Assembly: GCA_026826555.1 (NCBI GenBank)
Contig: JAKSZT010054305.1
Span: 508,297 to 572,296 of the forward strand
Direction of reading: 5' to 3'
Source: Tolypeutes matacus
Taxonomy: Eukaryota; Chordata; Mammalia; Cingulata; Chlamyphoridae
Length of the DNA: 64,000 nucleotides
Each line of letters begins with the position of its first letter. Position 1 is the stretch's first letter. Positions 1 to 13,698 of the stretch are shown in pieces. Both the position numbers and the translations under genes were made by a program. The notes under the pieces were generated by a model. It did no database searches. It was not told the origin of the DNA and was given only the letters and a program-made list of their open reading frames with translations.

Positions 1-623
<623 letters not shown>

Positions 624-751
624 TGAAGCTTCCTCCTCTATTGTTCTGTTGTCCTCGCTCAGGTGTCACCATCCTTTCCCTTGACTTCTCTTCTGGTCCC
701 ACTCTTTTCTCCCAGGTATGAACAAGAACAAGAGACTGATTAAAAGTTTAA

Positions 752-871
<120 letters not shown>

Positions 872-1109
872 TGAGCATCTCTCCTCACTTCCTGTTTCAG
901 CAGCTCAGAATATGGGTACCGCCTCCTCTTGGTGCTGTCCCACCAGCCCCCTGGGTCTGTGAGACAGGACCTTAGGTTGGGTGTTGGCTAAAGGGTGAAC
1001 ACCACAGCTACTGTTGCTCTCTGGGAAGAATTGTCATCTCAGTTACACAGCACTGGTTCCCTGGGATGGGTAGGTGTCTGACCATTCAGTGCCTAGCAAA
1101 CTGTCACTG

Positions 1110-1430
1110 TTCATTAAGAACAAATGAGTCACTGGCCCTTCTCTCCTTGCTGCCCCATGTATCCACTTGTCATGGCTGTCCCACCCTGGCTGTGCCATAC
1201 TCCATACCCACATTGTCCTTCATTTTCCTCACTGTTATTGTTCAAAAACCTCCCTCCGAGGTCCAGCTTTAGGCCTACTTTTTCCATGAGGGCCTTTCCT
1301 GTCATACCAGCCTTCAGTGTTATCCCTGCTCTGGACTCCTATAGCACTTATGGAATGGGTTACCTATTTGGCTTGCAGCACACTGTTTTGTATTATTATT
1401 TGCCTTTTAATTCTGAATAACAAATAAGTG
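1110..1430 (+). repeat. Old L2-like LINE fragment in NCSTN intron 10
   Basis: The sequence resembles the L2 3' region in plus orientation: a pyrimidine-rich stretch, a 'tatagcacttat' core, and a T/A-rich end near 1430. It is strongly diverged and assigned from pattern memory only. The intron runs from 866 to 1753. Confidence 0.45.
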
Positions 1431-1753
1431 AGCATCTATTGAAAATAAAGCAGAGTTCTGAGGACAGGGGAGTTTACCTATAAATATGATAAAACACAGG
1501 CCTCTCCTTTCTTTGTGCCTTAAAGTACTACTCTAAAGAGGATGGGAAAGGGGGTCCTGCAGGAAATTCAGAGAACCTTGGTCCCAAAAGGCTTGAGGAA
1601 TTTAGATCTGGGAGAGCTTGTCTTTACTTCCCAATAGGCTTAGGGCAGCTTCCCAAGCAGGGGACTTGAAGTATAGAGCATTTCAGACCTAAAAGAAGCC
1701 TCCCGTTTCCCATTCCCCAGGCTTCCATCAGTTAATCTCCCTCATTCCCCCAG

Positions 1754-1926
1754 GTAGAGGAACTCCTGGCCGTACTGGAGAACATCGGTGCTGGTGTCCC
1801 TACTGTAGCCCTCAGAAGGCTGAGTCAGTCCCAGCCTCTCCCACCATCTTCTCTGCAGCGATTTCTTCGAGCTCGAAACATTTCTGGTGTTGTTCTTACC
1901 GACCACTCTGCTGCCTTCCATAACCG
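1754..1926 (+). CDS. NCSTN: Nicastrin, exon 11
   Basis: This 173-bp exon encodes residues 394 to about 451. It begins [10 protein letters not shown] and includes the retained sequon N435 (NIS). Human N417 (NQS) reads Ser here (LSQSQ), so a second sequon is lost. The exon ends after two bases of the Arg codon, which is completed by the next exon. The acceptor is CAG at 1751-1753 and the donor is GTAAGT from 1927. Confidence 0.96.
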
Positions 1927-3313
1927 GTAAGTCCCCTGGCCCTGCCCCCTCTTCATTCTCCAAGAGAGTCTTTCCTGCAGTTTGGGATCCATAGAGAAAG
2001 AAATGTCTTCTGCGTCAAGAAAGGTCATTGCTCTCTCCTCTTCCATACTCCCCTCTCAAAATCCACATGTCAATTTGTGTTCTTTGCTCAGTGCCCTGTT
2101 CACATCTGATCTGGGTGCCTTCTTTGACTTGATGCTTATCACCTTTATCCCTTTCCTAGCACTGTCCAAGTTCCCCAGGGCTGCCAGCAGAGGGCATCTC
2201 AAACAAAAGCACACGGAAGGATGATGGGGGTTCTTTGGATGAAGGATAGAGGAAGCATGTCACTGTCTGGGGCCCCCCTGAAGGCTGCTGCAGACAATTC
2301 TTATACTCTGAAATTACTTGTGTTTGTTGCCATGCAGATATGTGCATGTGGTCCAGTGTGAGGGTAAGACTATCCCATCCACAGATAAGAAGCAAGGCTC
2401 TGTTAGTCACCTCGTTCTTGACCTTGGGCACCCCTAAGCTGCCCATAACTTGAGGCCTGGGATAACAGGGGCCCTCTTCCTCAGGCTGGATTGCTAAGCC
2501 TCCAGCCTCTCTTCCACTCTTCAACAGGCCAAAGGAGTTTCTAAGTGAAAATGCTTAAGCCCTGGGTCTCTGATGCCAGCCACGTATCACCTTCTCATTT
2601 ACTAAGGGGAATAACAGTTCTGGCAGATATGGTCAGCTCTCTTCTCCAGATTTTTCCTCTGTACCAGTTTGGGGTGAAGGATGATTCATCTTTTGAACAC
2701 CTTTTGGGCTTGTTTACATGGCTGTCTTGATTCTGCATGGGGCAAGCATTTATTGATGGTGAAGGCTAGGAGCTTTCTTCTCTTAGCCCCTCTTCTACCA
2801 TCTGTCCCCTTGGGTCTCTCAAGGAGCTTCATGGTAGTTTATTACAATGTAATATTTTATTGTATCAGTGAGCAGACCTGATCCTAATACGTAGTAATCC
2901 CCACTTCTGCTCCTAGCTACCCTCAGTATAAATGTTCATTGGAACAATCACTTAATTGTATAGTATTCTAAGGATGTGAGACTCTTGTTATATCCCTAGC
3001 TCAAACCATGTATAAATGTCCCTGGTGATTAAAGATCTCCCAAGGAGGAGAGATTCCTGCATTCTGATCTCATTTACCTTTTCTACCTTGCCCATCAGGA
3101 AATTCTTTGTATTTAACTAGCTACTTCTACCCTCACTCCTACCTCCCTATTCTCCATACCTTCTTCAACAGAGGATCCTAATTTTTTCTCTCCCCTTTCC
3201 ACTGGATGATGAAAAAATGAGGTATCATGTTCTTGCATAAGGGGCATTTGAGGGAGGAAAGGGACAGGGCCTTGGTTGAGTGTGGCCAAGGCTCATGCCG
3301 CCTTTCTTGGCAG
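1927..3313 (+). other. NCSTN: NCSTN intron 11
   Basis: This 1.4-kb intron has a consensus GTAAGT donor and a CAG acceptor. I see no RNA gene, conserved ORF or clear transposon in it. Short open frames here lack any family resemblance. Confidence 0.85.
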
Positions 3314-3416
3314 CTATTACGAGAGCATTTATGACACTGCTGAGAATATTAATGTGAGCTACCCTGAAACGCTGAGCCCTGAAGAGGAACTGAACTTTGT
3401 GACAGACACTGCCAAG
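3314..3416 (+). CDS. NCSTN: Nicastrin, exon 12
   Basis: This 103-bp exon completes the split Arg codon and continues [18 protein letters not shown] to residue 485. N464 (NVS) is kept. The donor GTAGCA follows at 3417. Together with the previous exon it is exactly 92 codons, so the frame is intact. Confidence 0.96.
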
Positions 3417-3532
3417 GTAGCACTAACCTGGGCTAGGGTGGGAGCCTGGGGACCATAGTGAACATGGTTAGAATGTTAGCGTTTGAGGACAGAAGATGTG
3501 GGCTGTTCAGCCTCCCTCCTCACCTACCTTAG

Positions 3533-3628
3533 GCCCTGGCAGATGTGGCTACGGTGCTGGGACGAGCACTCTACCGGCTTGCAGGAGGAACCAAATTCGT
3601 CGATACAGTTCAGGCTGATCCCAAGACG
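3533..3628 (+). CDS. NCSTN: Nicastrin, exon 13
   Basis: This 96-bp phase-0 exon encodes residues 486-517 ([20 protein letters not shown]...). Human N506 (NFS) is replaced: the window reads K-F-V at 506-508, removing both the Asn and the Ser of the sequon. The donor GTAAGA starts at 3629. Confidence 0.96.
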
Positions 3629-3936
3629 GTAAGAGCAGATGGGCCCTAGCTCCTTTCTATCTCTGTTGGCCCAGCAGGCTGCCCCAGTCCTTTACATCCC
3701 TTGCCTGGTCTCCCAAACCTTGGGAGTCAGCATGCCTGTACCTGCCAGCGAGGACACCTGTTGCCCCAGAGAGCTCCCGTATAGCCTCATCAGTGCAATT
3801 GTGAGCTAGCCACTGTCTCCCCATCCTCAGAGTCTATCTGGCAAGTCTCATCCCACCCATGTCTGGCTCACCACTCCTAACTCTTTCCCTGTACCCCAAG
3901 TCACATGTATCCCTCTTCTCACCATTTCAATCCTAG

Positions 3937-4044
<108 letters not shown>

Positions 4045-4211
4045 TGAGACTCTTAAGCCAAGGAAAGGGATAGAGAAAAAGTTATCATTTTGGTTTAATC
4101 TCTACTCTTTTTTTCTCTGTCTTCTCTCTTTCCTTCGCCCCCTATTTTCCTTTCTTTCTCCTGATATTTGTTGGATCCTTTTCTCTTAACCTCTTTCCTG
4201 GATCCTGCTGA

Positions 4212-4496
<285 letters not shown>

Positions 4497-4618
4497 TGAT
4501 CTCCTAAGCCCAGTTGGACCTAAGGGATTGGGATGGAGAGGTGGAGGGATGCAGCCCTTTGAATTTGAGCATTGAAGAGGCAGCAGCCTGAGTAAAAAAA
4601 GGACCATAGAAAGGGTAA

Positions 4619-5462
<844 letters not shown>

Positions 5463-5585
5463 TTTATCACCCTGATAGTGGGCTTCAGCATCCTTGTCTT
5501 CTCTCTCATCGTCACCTACTTCATCAATGCCAAAGCTGATGTCCTTTTTGTTACTCCCCGGGAGCCAGGAGCTGTGTCTTACTGA
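5463..5585 (+). CDS. NCSTN: Nicastrin, exon 17: transmembrane segment and stop
   Basis: The last coding exon encodes 40 residues and TGA (5583-5585). A single hydrophobic helix ([20 protein letters not shown]) is followed by a short cytosolic tail ending REPGAVSY. This is the type I anchor that packs against APH1 and presenilin in gamma-secretase. The tail is nearly identical to human as I recall it. Confidence 0.97.
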   Translation, partial: FITLIVGFSILVFSLIVTYFINAKADVLFVTPREPGAVSY

Positions 5586-6265
5586 GGAGGATCCCAGCTT
5601 TTCCTGCCAGCTCTGCCATGTACTTCCTAGATCATTTGTCCCACTGGGACACAAACCACTAGTTTGTCACTGGAACCTCTCTGGGCCTGGCTCAGACTGG
5701 GATTAGCATAAAGAGTTGAACTGTCCAAAAAAGACAATGAGAAATAAACAAGTTACCTCCTTTCCCTACCTCCTTCTCCCTCTCTCCCTCATTTCCTTCC
5801 TCTTCCTTCCCCTGCCAGGTCCTGGGGTTACAAATAGAAGCTTCCTGCTTCTGTTTTATTCCCTAGTTACCCACCTTAACTTACCCTCCTTCAGGATTCC
5901 TCTTCTACTCTTTCATCCTGCCCTGTACTACCCCTCTGCTCCCTGCCTCCACTCCCTGTACCCAAACAACTTCCTGACCAGGAAGAAGGACACAGAAGAG
6001 TCGAAGACCAGGATTGAACTACAGACAACTCCTGAGGAGGACTGGGGTGATCTCTGGGCTGAGCTTGATGTCTCCTTCTCATCATCCTTTCTCCAGGCCC
6101 TCAGATGGCACATTAGGGTGGGCATGCTGCCGGGTGGGTATCCCACCTCCAGCCCACAGTGGTCAGTTATACTTTATATTAAGCTGTAATATCTATTTTT
6201 GTTTTCTCTTTTTCTTTTTGTAAATATATAAATAGCACTTTTCATTAAAATAGATTATCCCATCT
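5586..6265 (+). other. NCSTN: NCSTN 3' UTR with ATTAAA poly(A) signal
   Basis: The stop codon is followed by about 680 bp of T/C-rich UTR. An ATTAAA hexamer at 6244-6249 is the likely poly(A) signal, which would place cleavage near 6265. An AATAAA at about 5742 is a possible minor upstream signal. Open frames inside the UTR have no family resemblance. Confidence 0.75.
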
Positions 6266-6484
6266 GACCTATACTTTTACTTGCTATTCTTCCCAGGCCC
6301 CCTTGTTCAGTGCCCTGGACTGGAAATCATGAAATTGATACCTTATGTACTATCTTCTGGGTCTCCAGAGGGCCCTAGGAATAAGTCTGCCAAAACAGTT
6401 ATAGTCCTGAAAGAAAGGCTTTTTTGCTGAGCTCGGTTCCCCTTTCATAGGAACAATGTTAGCAAAGTTTCTTCCCACTTTATA

Positions 6485-6990
6485 TTCAACAGACACTTAT
6501 GTATTCACTCTGCGACACTGGCTAGGGTACAGAGATAAAGAGAATACAACCCTTACCCTCAAGTAGCTCACAGTTGAGGTGAGGAGAGAGACAGGCATAG
6601 CCACAACTAGGTGTAATCCAGTGTAATAAATGGAATAATTGCAGTAAATCCAGGGTGCTCTGGTAGTACATAGAGGGAGTCGGGATCAGGGGTGGCATTT
6701 AGAAAGGCTGCGTAGAGAAGCAGCGCTTGAGTTGTGATTTAAAGAGTTTACCAGGTGTGGGAGCACAGAGTCAAGAAAGGGCATGGGTCATGGGTGGGAT
6801 GTTTATTTGATGTGCCTGGGCCATAGGATTAGCAGAAGATGAGGCCGGGGCCAGATCTCAGAGGCCCTTGGGCAGCATGCTGAGGAGCCTGGGCTTTTTG
6901 TAGATGTTGAGCTTTTCATAGACCAAAACAGTGATAGTTTTAGACTGTTTTAGAAAGAGAACTTGGGCCCTGTAGAGGATGAATTGGAGA
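6485..6990 (-). repeat. L2 LINE fragment
   Basis: Read on the minus strand this follows the L2 3' region. The plus-strand words (tattcactctgcgacactgg, ctcaagtagctcacag, then aggccagatctcagaggccc further on) are the reverse complement of L2 phrases. It is old and diverged. Confidence 0.6.
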
Positions 6991-8330
6991 TGCTCTAATT
7001 CCCTGGGGCTTCATAGAAGCAAAATTCTGGCATATAGCAGATCTTCTAAATGATTGTGGGCATTGGCTGAGTCAGCTGAGGGGGAGAGAAAACAGGCGGG
7101 GGCAGAAGCCTAAACCCAACCTCCCTTCACTTGCTGGCCAGTAGACTGTCTCTGACACGTGCCTAAAGACAAGCAGTGATGGAAAAGAACTGGCCATTTT
7201 CTCAGAGTCTCATACATCCCTCTTAGTTCTCTGATGGGGCTGTTTACCTTCTCGAATCCTGCCGAGAAGAGGTGATTTTTCTCCAGGTTCTTCCCTGAGT
7301 TCCCCCAGGGGGCATGTTTGGGGTTCTGAAGTATGGATATATATCCTGCTGCTTTCCCCACCCTACCCCTCCTAGTTTTGAGCTGGAGAAGCGATGTGCT
7401 GTGCTGGCAGGAGTTGAGCACAGCTGCCACCATCATCTGGGCTAGCTCCATGCCTCCCTCGGCCAACAGGTCTCCCAACGGACAGAGCAGTAAGCTCCCT
7501 CATCCTGATGGCAGCTTCAGGAAGCAGGGAAGTGGCTGGGTACCAGGGAGGGGGCTGAAAAGAGAAGCAGAGGGTTGGGCAGAATCACATGGACAGGGTG
7601 AGTAGACAAGAAGGGTACAAAATGTAGGGCCCCCAATACCCCAATTTCCTCTACCTAGAAAAGAAACCCAAACATAAGCTTGTCTTAATGCCTTAGGTGC
7701 TCCTGTAACTAACCCCACCCTCCCCTGCCCCCGCAAAAAAACAACAACTTTTTTTCTGATGCCATGGAAGAAGCACACAACCAGATGACCTCGGGCTCCC
7801 AAACGCCCTCCCTTTCCCAGACTGTGGTTCTCACTGCCTACCAGGTACCTCTGGTGCCCTGCAGTATCTTAGGAACCACAGGCTTCTCAATTCCTTAGCC
7901 TCCCTCTCCCCTACCCCTTGGTCTAGACTTTGCTCCACCCCTGTGTCTTCAGATATTTATGCTTTCTCCAGCTTCTTCCTTTCTCTCAGAGCATCTCTCC
8001 CTCTCTACCCCTGCCCATTGCTTCTCTTCCTCCCAACCTCTGCAGAAAGTTGAATAACTGACCACCCTGCCCCACGACCTAGCCTGTCCTCACCTATTGT
8101 TATACTTCGTCCCTAAGACCAACACTGAAGGTTTTCCTAAGCAGCTGATGTCTCTCCCTCAGCTTATTTGGATAAAGGAGTTTACTACCATCTGTTTCCC
8201 ACATCTGGGTCACTGCTCCCAAAAGCACATCCTAGGAGGCTATATTTTCACTGGTGTGAAAATAGAACCCACCTTATTCTGTAGGACTTTGTTTCTTTGA
8301 GGGAACATATAATAAGACCTTAGAAATAAT
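6990..8330. other. Intergenic DNA between NCSTN and NHLH1, no gene seen
   Basis: This is single-copy-looking sequence with pyrimidine-rich patches. Open frames near 7110-7800 show no start context, splice structure or recognisable domain. I see no RNA gene. Confidence 0.7.
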
Positions 8331-8660
8331 TCTTATGGTCTACCTCGTTGGCTAGATGGGGAAACAGTAGCCCAGATGAGTGATGTTGTCTTGCCCAAGG
8401 TCACATAGCAAATTAGAGACAGAGCTGGGACTAGAGCATATCTTTTATCTGCACTGGCAGCCACAGCAGTAATAAACATTTATTGAGCATGGCTATGGAC
8501 AAGCCACTCTGTCTTGGCATCGTAAAAGGGTATGAGATCTGTCCTTCTCTCTTATAGACTTAGGATTCAGAATCTAGATGACAAGATGAGACATGACACA
8601 AGATAAATAAGCAGGTGAGGCAGCATATGCTCCATGCAAAATCAGTGGTACAAACAGGTT
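8330..8660 (-). repeat. MIR (8340-8460) followed by L2-like fragment (8466-8660)
   Basis: The phrase 'gcccaaggtcacatagcaaa' is the reverse complement of the MIR core. A separate 'aacatttattgagcatgg' start is typical of L2 read in reverse. Both are ancient mammalian repeats. Confidence 0.6.
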
Positions 8661-10560
8661 CTACCAGACTTTAGAAAATGGAGTATCTGCTTTGAGTGGG
8701 GATAGTAAGGAGGAGCTTCAAATGTGGAACCAGACAGTGCTTGCCGAGGTCCCTCCTAGCTCTAACAGTCTGGTTCTGTGAAAGGAGAGCTTCAGTTGTA
8801 GGTCTCCCTTCCCTTCTCTTAAACTCCAGGGCAGGGGAAGATTTGAGGGCTCCATCAATTCATGAACACTCTAAGGTGGCATCAGGTCCATTCTAAGGTG
8901 GTGGCCTGAGGAGCACTATTGTCCTCTGGCCCAGGGACTGTAAGAATTTGGGGGGATTTGAGGTATAATGCAATAGAAAAGAGACTCTGTCACTCAGCAT
9001 CTCATCTTCAAGAAAAGCTTGGCAAGAGTTGCGAGCTTGGTAGAAGCAGCGACCCTTGGAAGGTCAGGGTCAATGGGCCTCAGGTTGAATTTGTATTACT
9101 TCCTGAACCCAAACTTGGAAGACAGAGGAGCTCCCACAGTCCTATTGAGGAGAAGGGCAGCTGCAGCCCCTGTCCCCAACCAGGGAAAACATAGCAGGAG
9201 TGGAGGGGTCATCTCAAGAGGTTTGAGGAGAAGCCATTAGTGAGGTGATGCAATTTTGAGTAAGTGTTACCAGCCTCTGTCTGCTCAGGGGCGAGGAGCA
9301 AGGACCCTAGAGTCTGCATGCTCTCCCCCCACTCACAACTGAAACTGGGAAGAAAGAAGAAACAATTGACATGAAAGTATCTGAAAGAAAGAAACTAGTG
9401 AAGGGAAACTAAGGAAGAAGGGAATCCTAGGAGGGCTGAAGAAGGAAAGGGAGGCCGGAGTGCTGGGAGGGAACTGAGCCTGAGGGAAGAGAGGCCAGGC
9501 AGGCGTGGCCAGGAGGGGAGTGGGCCCAGAGCTGGTGGTGACAGATGGGTGGACACAAAGAGGAGAGCTGGGGGGAAGACAGATGGATGGGGGAGGGAGG
9601 AGAAGAGGCTGGGGGTGTGGGGGGTGTACAGTGGTCGGAGGCCATAATGAGATTGGAGATGGGCTCTGAGCTGAGAGGTGAGTAGAGAAGAAGGGGGGCG
9701 GGTGGTGCCTTAGGAGACAAAGGCTACAAGGCCTAGGGGCCAGGGCTGAGAGGGCTCGGGCTGGGAGATGAAAAGGGGGACTTCCAGCGGGGCTGGCAGC
9801 AGAGAGAGTGACAGATTGTGTAGTTAGCCGGAGTGGAGACCCGCTGTCACCTTATAAAGGCACACAGAGGTGGAGACAGAGACCAGAAGAAATAGAGACA
9901 GACTGACAAAGACCACGTGGAAAAAGACAAGGAAAGCAACTCAAGGAAGAAGATCCAGGACCTGCTGCCGCTCCCCAGAAACAACAGCTCCTGGCCCAGG
10001 CTCCTTGCCTGCCTTATTCCTCTGACCCCAAACGCTGCACCAGTCTTACAAAATAGCACCCCCAGTCATGGGCTACTCCCGGGCAGGGTCAGGCAGCGTG
10101 GCAGAGTGAGGGTTAATGCCGTCTGCTCTCTCTGCCAGCCGCTTGCCTGGTTGGGTCCCCAGGGCTCCCCACATATGTCACCCCCTCTCTTGCCAAACCC
10201 ACTGCTTACCAGCTCCTCCAGGCCCTCCCCCCACCCTCAAGGACTAGACCCAGGCCCCTGCCTCTTCCCCACACAACAACCTCCCTCCCCCAACAATCTA
10301 CCTCACGTGCTGCTGTGTGAGGATAAAGAGAAATTTGTGAATAACAATCTGAAAAGTGAATACCTATAAAATGTGAAATAATAAGCCGCAGAGCCATAAT
10401 CATACCCCCAACCCCAGACCCTGCTCCTCCTGCCCCACTTATAGCAAAGACCCTCATGCAGCACCCAGGGTTCTCCGTACCCCTCAGGGCCTGGAGCTCC
10501 TGGGAACCTGAGCTGACTTCAGCTCTCCAGCCCCCGTCAGTCATAATGCCTCATATACAT
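8660..10560. other. Intergenic DNA, purine-rich 9350-9700; no gene seen
   Basis: Most of this is non-repetitive. A purine-rich stretch lies at 9350-9700 and a TATA-like 'cttataaagg' at 9850-9859. No accepted ORF or RNA was found. The segment could hold regulatory DNA for NHLH1, but nothing in the sequence proves it. Confidence 0.55.
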
Positions 10561-10599
10561 GTGTCAGTGGAACCTCTTACCATGTTCAAATCACTGTGC

Positions 10600-10800
10600 A
10601 CAAATGTAGGGGGCTGGTGAGCACTTTACAGTTTACTTAGCTCTTTCCCATGCATCAAATTGTCACAACTACCCTATGAGGAAGGCAATCTTATCCCCAT
10701 TTCACAGATAGCAAAACAGATTCAATTAAGGTTAAGTGACATATCCAAGGTCACCAGGACTTGGACCCACATCTAAGGGCTTCAAGTTCAGAACTCTTTC
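10600..10800 (-). repeat. MIR SINE
   Basis: The phrases 'ccccatttcacagatagcaa' and 'gtgacatatccaaggtcacc' are the reversed MIR core and flank. Confidence 0.7.
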
Positions 10801-11089
10801 CACCCTCTCATAGTTTTCGCTCCTCTTTATCACCTACTTAGGTTATTTTTAGCATGAGGAGCAAAAACTGAATCCCAGAGCCCAGGGTTCAGGGATGAGC
10901 AATGCAGAGGAGGAAGAGGTGGTCCCCAGAGCATTCTCTCACCCTCCTTCACCATCAAACCACAGCATTCACTGGGTGCAGCTTGGGCCAGGTGCTTCAA
11001 AGATGGAGGGTATGAGGCTGAAGTATCTGGGCTAAACAGCTTAAAGGAGGAGGGATGCTGGGAATGGGAGCTAGTTCCTTCCCTCCCCT

Positions 11090-11765
11090 CCTGTCCGTGA
11101 GTCTTTTCTGCTCCTTTCACTGGTTGTCTCAATGTCTGACCCTTTGGGATCTCGGGGCCTCCCCATGTCAGTAAGGCCTTCTTGCCCACAAGTTCTCTTT
11201 ATCAAGTCTCCCTGCCTTGTCTCTTTGTCTCTAGTGCTTTTTTCTCTTTCCTCATCACTGCTCTTGACCTCCCCCTTGGCTCTATGTCTCCACCCTGTCT
11301 TGGGGCCTCCCTCAGGACTCTGTCGCACAGCATTAGTTTCTCTCCATCTCCACGTATCTGTGTCTTCTCCAAATCTCTATTGTCACCCTAACGGTCTCCT
11401 CTTTGCAGGTCTCTCCCCACATCTCTGTCTTCCCTCTTGCATATCTGCATCTCTGTGTCTTCCACTAATCTTTGGCCAACCTGGCAATTCTGCTCCCATA
11501 TTTACTGTTGTGTCTGTCACCCTTGTGTCTCTATCTCCCCATGATAGTGTCTCCCCCTTTCTCTCTGTCTCCTCCATGTCTGTTACCCAATGACTTTTCT
11601 CATCTTTCTTTCCCTTTCCCTACACTTCAATATCTCCCACATCTCACTTTTTATTTCCCTCTGTTTCCTCTCTCTCCCTGTCTCCCATTCTTTCCATATC
11701 TTCATCTCCCTGTGCACTCTCTCCTGAGTCTCTCTGTCTCCCAGTTTCTTGGATGGGGTGGAGGG
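11090..11765. repeat. Pyrimidine-rich low-complexity tract
   Basis: About 650 bp is dominated by C and T with recurring TCTCTGTCTCC-like words. Its long open frames on both strands are consequences of composition (Ser/Pro/Leu-rich translations) and are not treated as genes. Confidence 0.7.
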
Positions 11766-12129
11766 CAGGAGGGTGGGGGAGGTAGAATTGTTGTTGCTGG
11801 GGGCTCATTAGGTGGAGATTGGTTTTTAATCAGCACCATGGCAATGATGATGCAAGAACTGAGATGCCACCTGATCCCCTGCCCCCCCACCCCCTCCTCA
11901 AGCCTCCTTTCCCCTCCAGCTCAGCCCATCTGCTGGGGCCTGGGCACCTGTCTGGGCCTGCCCAGGTGGGAGTTGGCACCTCCCAGAGCTGGGGGTGGGG
12001 AGGGATGGAGGAGCTTGGGGAAGAATTAGGGACTCTCCTTAGGGAATGCCTCATGCTGGAAAAATCCCAGAAAAGGTTGATTAGCAACAGGGAAATGGCA
12101 AATCCCTCCAACAGCCCAAATGTGGGGTG

Positions 12130-12290
12130 TGCTCCTACTAGGGTCCAGGCCCTTTACATTGCATTAGCTCACTTAATCTCCATGGCAACCTAAGAAGCAG
12201 CTACAATTAACCCATTTTACAGAAAAGGATGCTGAGCTTAAGTTACTTGTCCAAGGTCACACCGCTGATAGAACTCTTCCCACTGTACCA
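12130..12290 (-). repeat. MIR SINE
   Basis: The phrases 'acccattttacagaaaagga' and 'cttgtccaaggtcacaccgc' are reversed MIR core sequence. It is diverged. Confidence 0.65.
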
Positions 12291-13310
12291 CACAGCCTCT
12301 GGTGTCCTCTCCAACCATGGTTCATTCTGGATACTGCGTGAAGGCTCAGCGAAGACATTCAGCAGCTGAATAGGGAAGAGAACTTCAGATACTGAAACCC
12401 AGCCCACTGCCTCTCTATGCTTCCCTTGATCCCAGTGGATGCTTCTGACCATCGCCCTCCCACCCCACTCCTGTCACCATGTAAAACACACACAGGCTGT
12501 GTGATATGTACTTAATCAATGCTCATTTGCATATAATTTTTATCTAGTTTCTTATGCTCACTTGTTGCCCCAGCATACTCAAAGCCTGCCTGGACTGCCC
12601 TGCCCTGCTCTCCCAGTACCCTTCTAATCCTGGTTCTTCTCTTGGCACTCCACCATTCCTCTCCTTTTAGACCTTACCTCCTTCTCCAAAGAGCCCCTAA
12701 TTCCCAATGGGTCAGGTTGGGTTGGCCAGCCTAGAAAAACTCCTTGTGGGGTCTGTGTCAGGAATCTGATCCTGCTTGTCCCCTGGTGATAGGGTAGAGG
12801 GGGAATAGAGACTGGGATAAGAGGGTGTGGGATTGAATCGCAGGGTCATGAGGGCAGGAACCTGAACAGGCAGCCTGGCACAGGGTGGGTACCAGCTTTA
12901 TAAAGGATGAGAGCTTAACGAGGGAGGATGAGGACTCTCGGGTCCTCTTCTGTGTTTTGGCACAGCCCCCTTACTCTCAGTTTCCCTGTTTTTGCCTTGG
13001 TGAGTTCCTGGGTAAAGGAGACATGGGAAGGAGACTGTCAAAGTCAGTTGGACTCAGAATTGAACCACGGCACTTAAACCTGACATCCTGGAGGCCTCTT
13101 TCCCTGCTACCTCTGGTGTGGGAGACTGAGGGGGTTCATCTGTGATCCTGCCCTGGCTCTCGCCCCAGCCCCACCCCTTCCCCAGCTCTCCATTTCTTGC
13201 TTATGAAATATGCATGGAGAACAGATGTCCCTGCTTCCCCACTCCCCGCCCCCAACCAGGGCCAGCCCCCACCCCCAGCTCCCGGTGGGGGGTGGGTTCC
13301 CAGATCCCTC
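12290..13310. other. NHLH1 upstream region
   Basis: This is non-repetitive sequence. It contains an octamer ATTTGCAT at 12525-12532 and an ATATGCAT at about 13207-13214, both POU-type words. I see no coding exon. Confidence 0.45.
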
Positions 13311-13312
13311 TG

Positions 13313-13410
13313 CCAATGGCTGCATGGCCTGGCTGTTTAATATTGATGGAGGGGGGGGCGTGGGCCAGCCAATGGCGAGCTGGGGGTGTGTGAGTATCTC
13401 CATATATAAA
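13313..13410 (+). promoter_or_regulatory. NHLH1: Probable NHLH1 promoter: two CCAAT boxes and a TATA box
   Basis: Two CCAAT pentamers in similar context (GCCAATGGC) lie at 13313-13317 and 13369-13373. A TATA box (ATATATAAA) is at 13402-13410. Transcription would start about 25-30 bp downstream, near 13435. The spacing (second CCAAT about 33 bp upstream of TATA) is tighter than usual but plausible. Evidence is motif-based, supported by position 2.4 kb upstream of the NHLH1 coding exon. Confidence 0.6.
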
Positions 13411-13434
13411 CATAGGGCTGGGCCAGCTCAGGTG

Positions 13435-13698
13435 TGTATGTAATTGTGAGAGTGTGTGAGTGGGTGGATCCAGTACCTGGCCAAGCTCACCCCTCCACCT
13501 GGGCCCTATCTCCCCACCATGTGTACCCCTCTCATCTACCCTGGAACCTGTACAGCCATTCCACGCTGCCCCCGAGAGCTCTAGAAAGCTGGTCACTAAC
13601 TTTGCAGACGGATGAGCCCCGAACAGCCAGAGGAGACTGGGGCTATCAACGCTGCCCCCTGTCCTGCCGGCTTGGATCCCCTGACAGGGTCCTCTTAG
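13435..13698 (+). other. NHLH1: Probable NHLH1 non-coding exon 1
   Basis: The segment lies between the predicted start site and a good donor (CTCTTAG|GTAAAG, GT at 13699). NHLH1 in human has a non-coding first exon and a single coding exon, which fits. It contains a 21-codon upstream ORF at 13519-13584 whose ATG is in CCACCATG context. Exact ends are inferred. Confidence 0.5.

Noticed and set aside
7110..7802. Possible small genes on either strand
   Set aside because: Overlapping frames on both strands without initiation context, domain or splice signals.
9840..9870. TATA-like CTTATAAAGG as an NHLH1 promoter
   Set aside because: It is 6 kb upstream of the coding exon with no obvious donor, whereas the CCAAT/TATA set at 13313-13410 has a following donor at 13699.
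11132..12029. Long open frames (150-185 codons) in the CT-rich tract
   Set aside because: Ser/Pro/Leu-rich translations arise from composition, both strands are open, and no motif is present.
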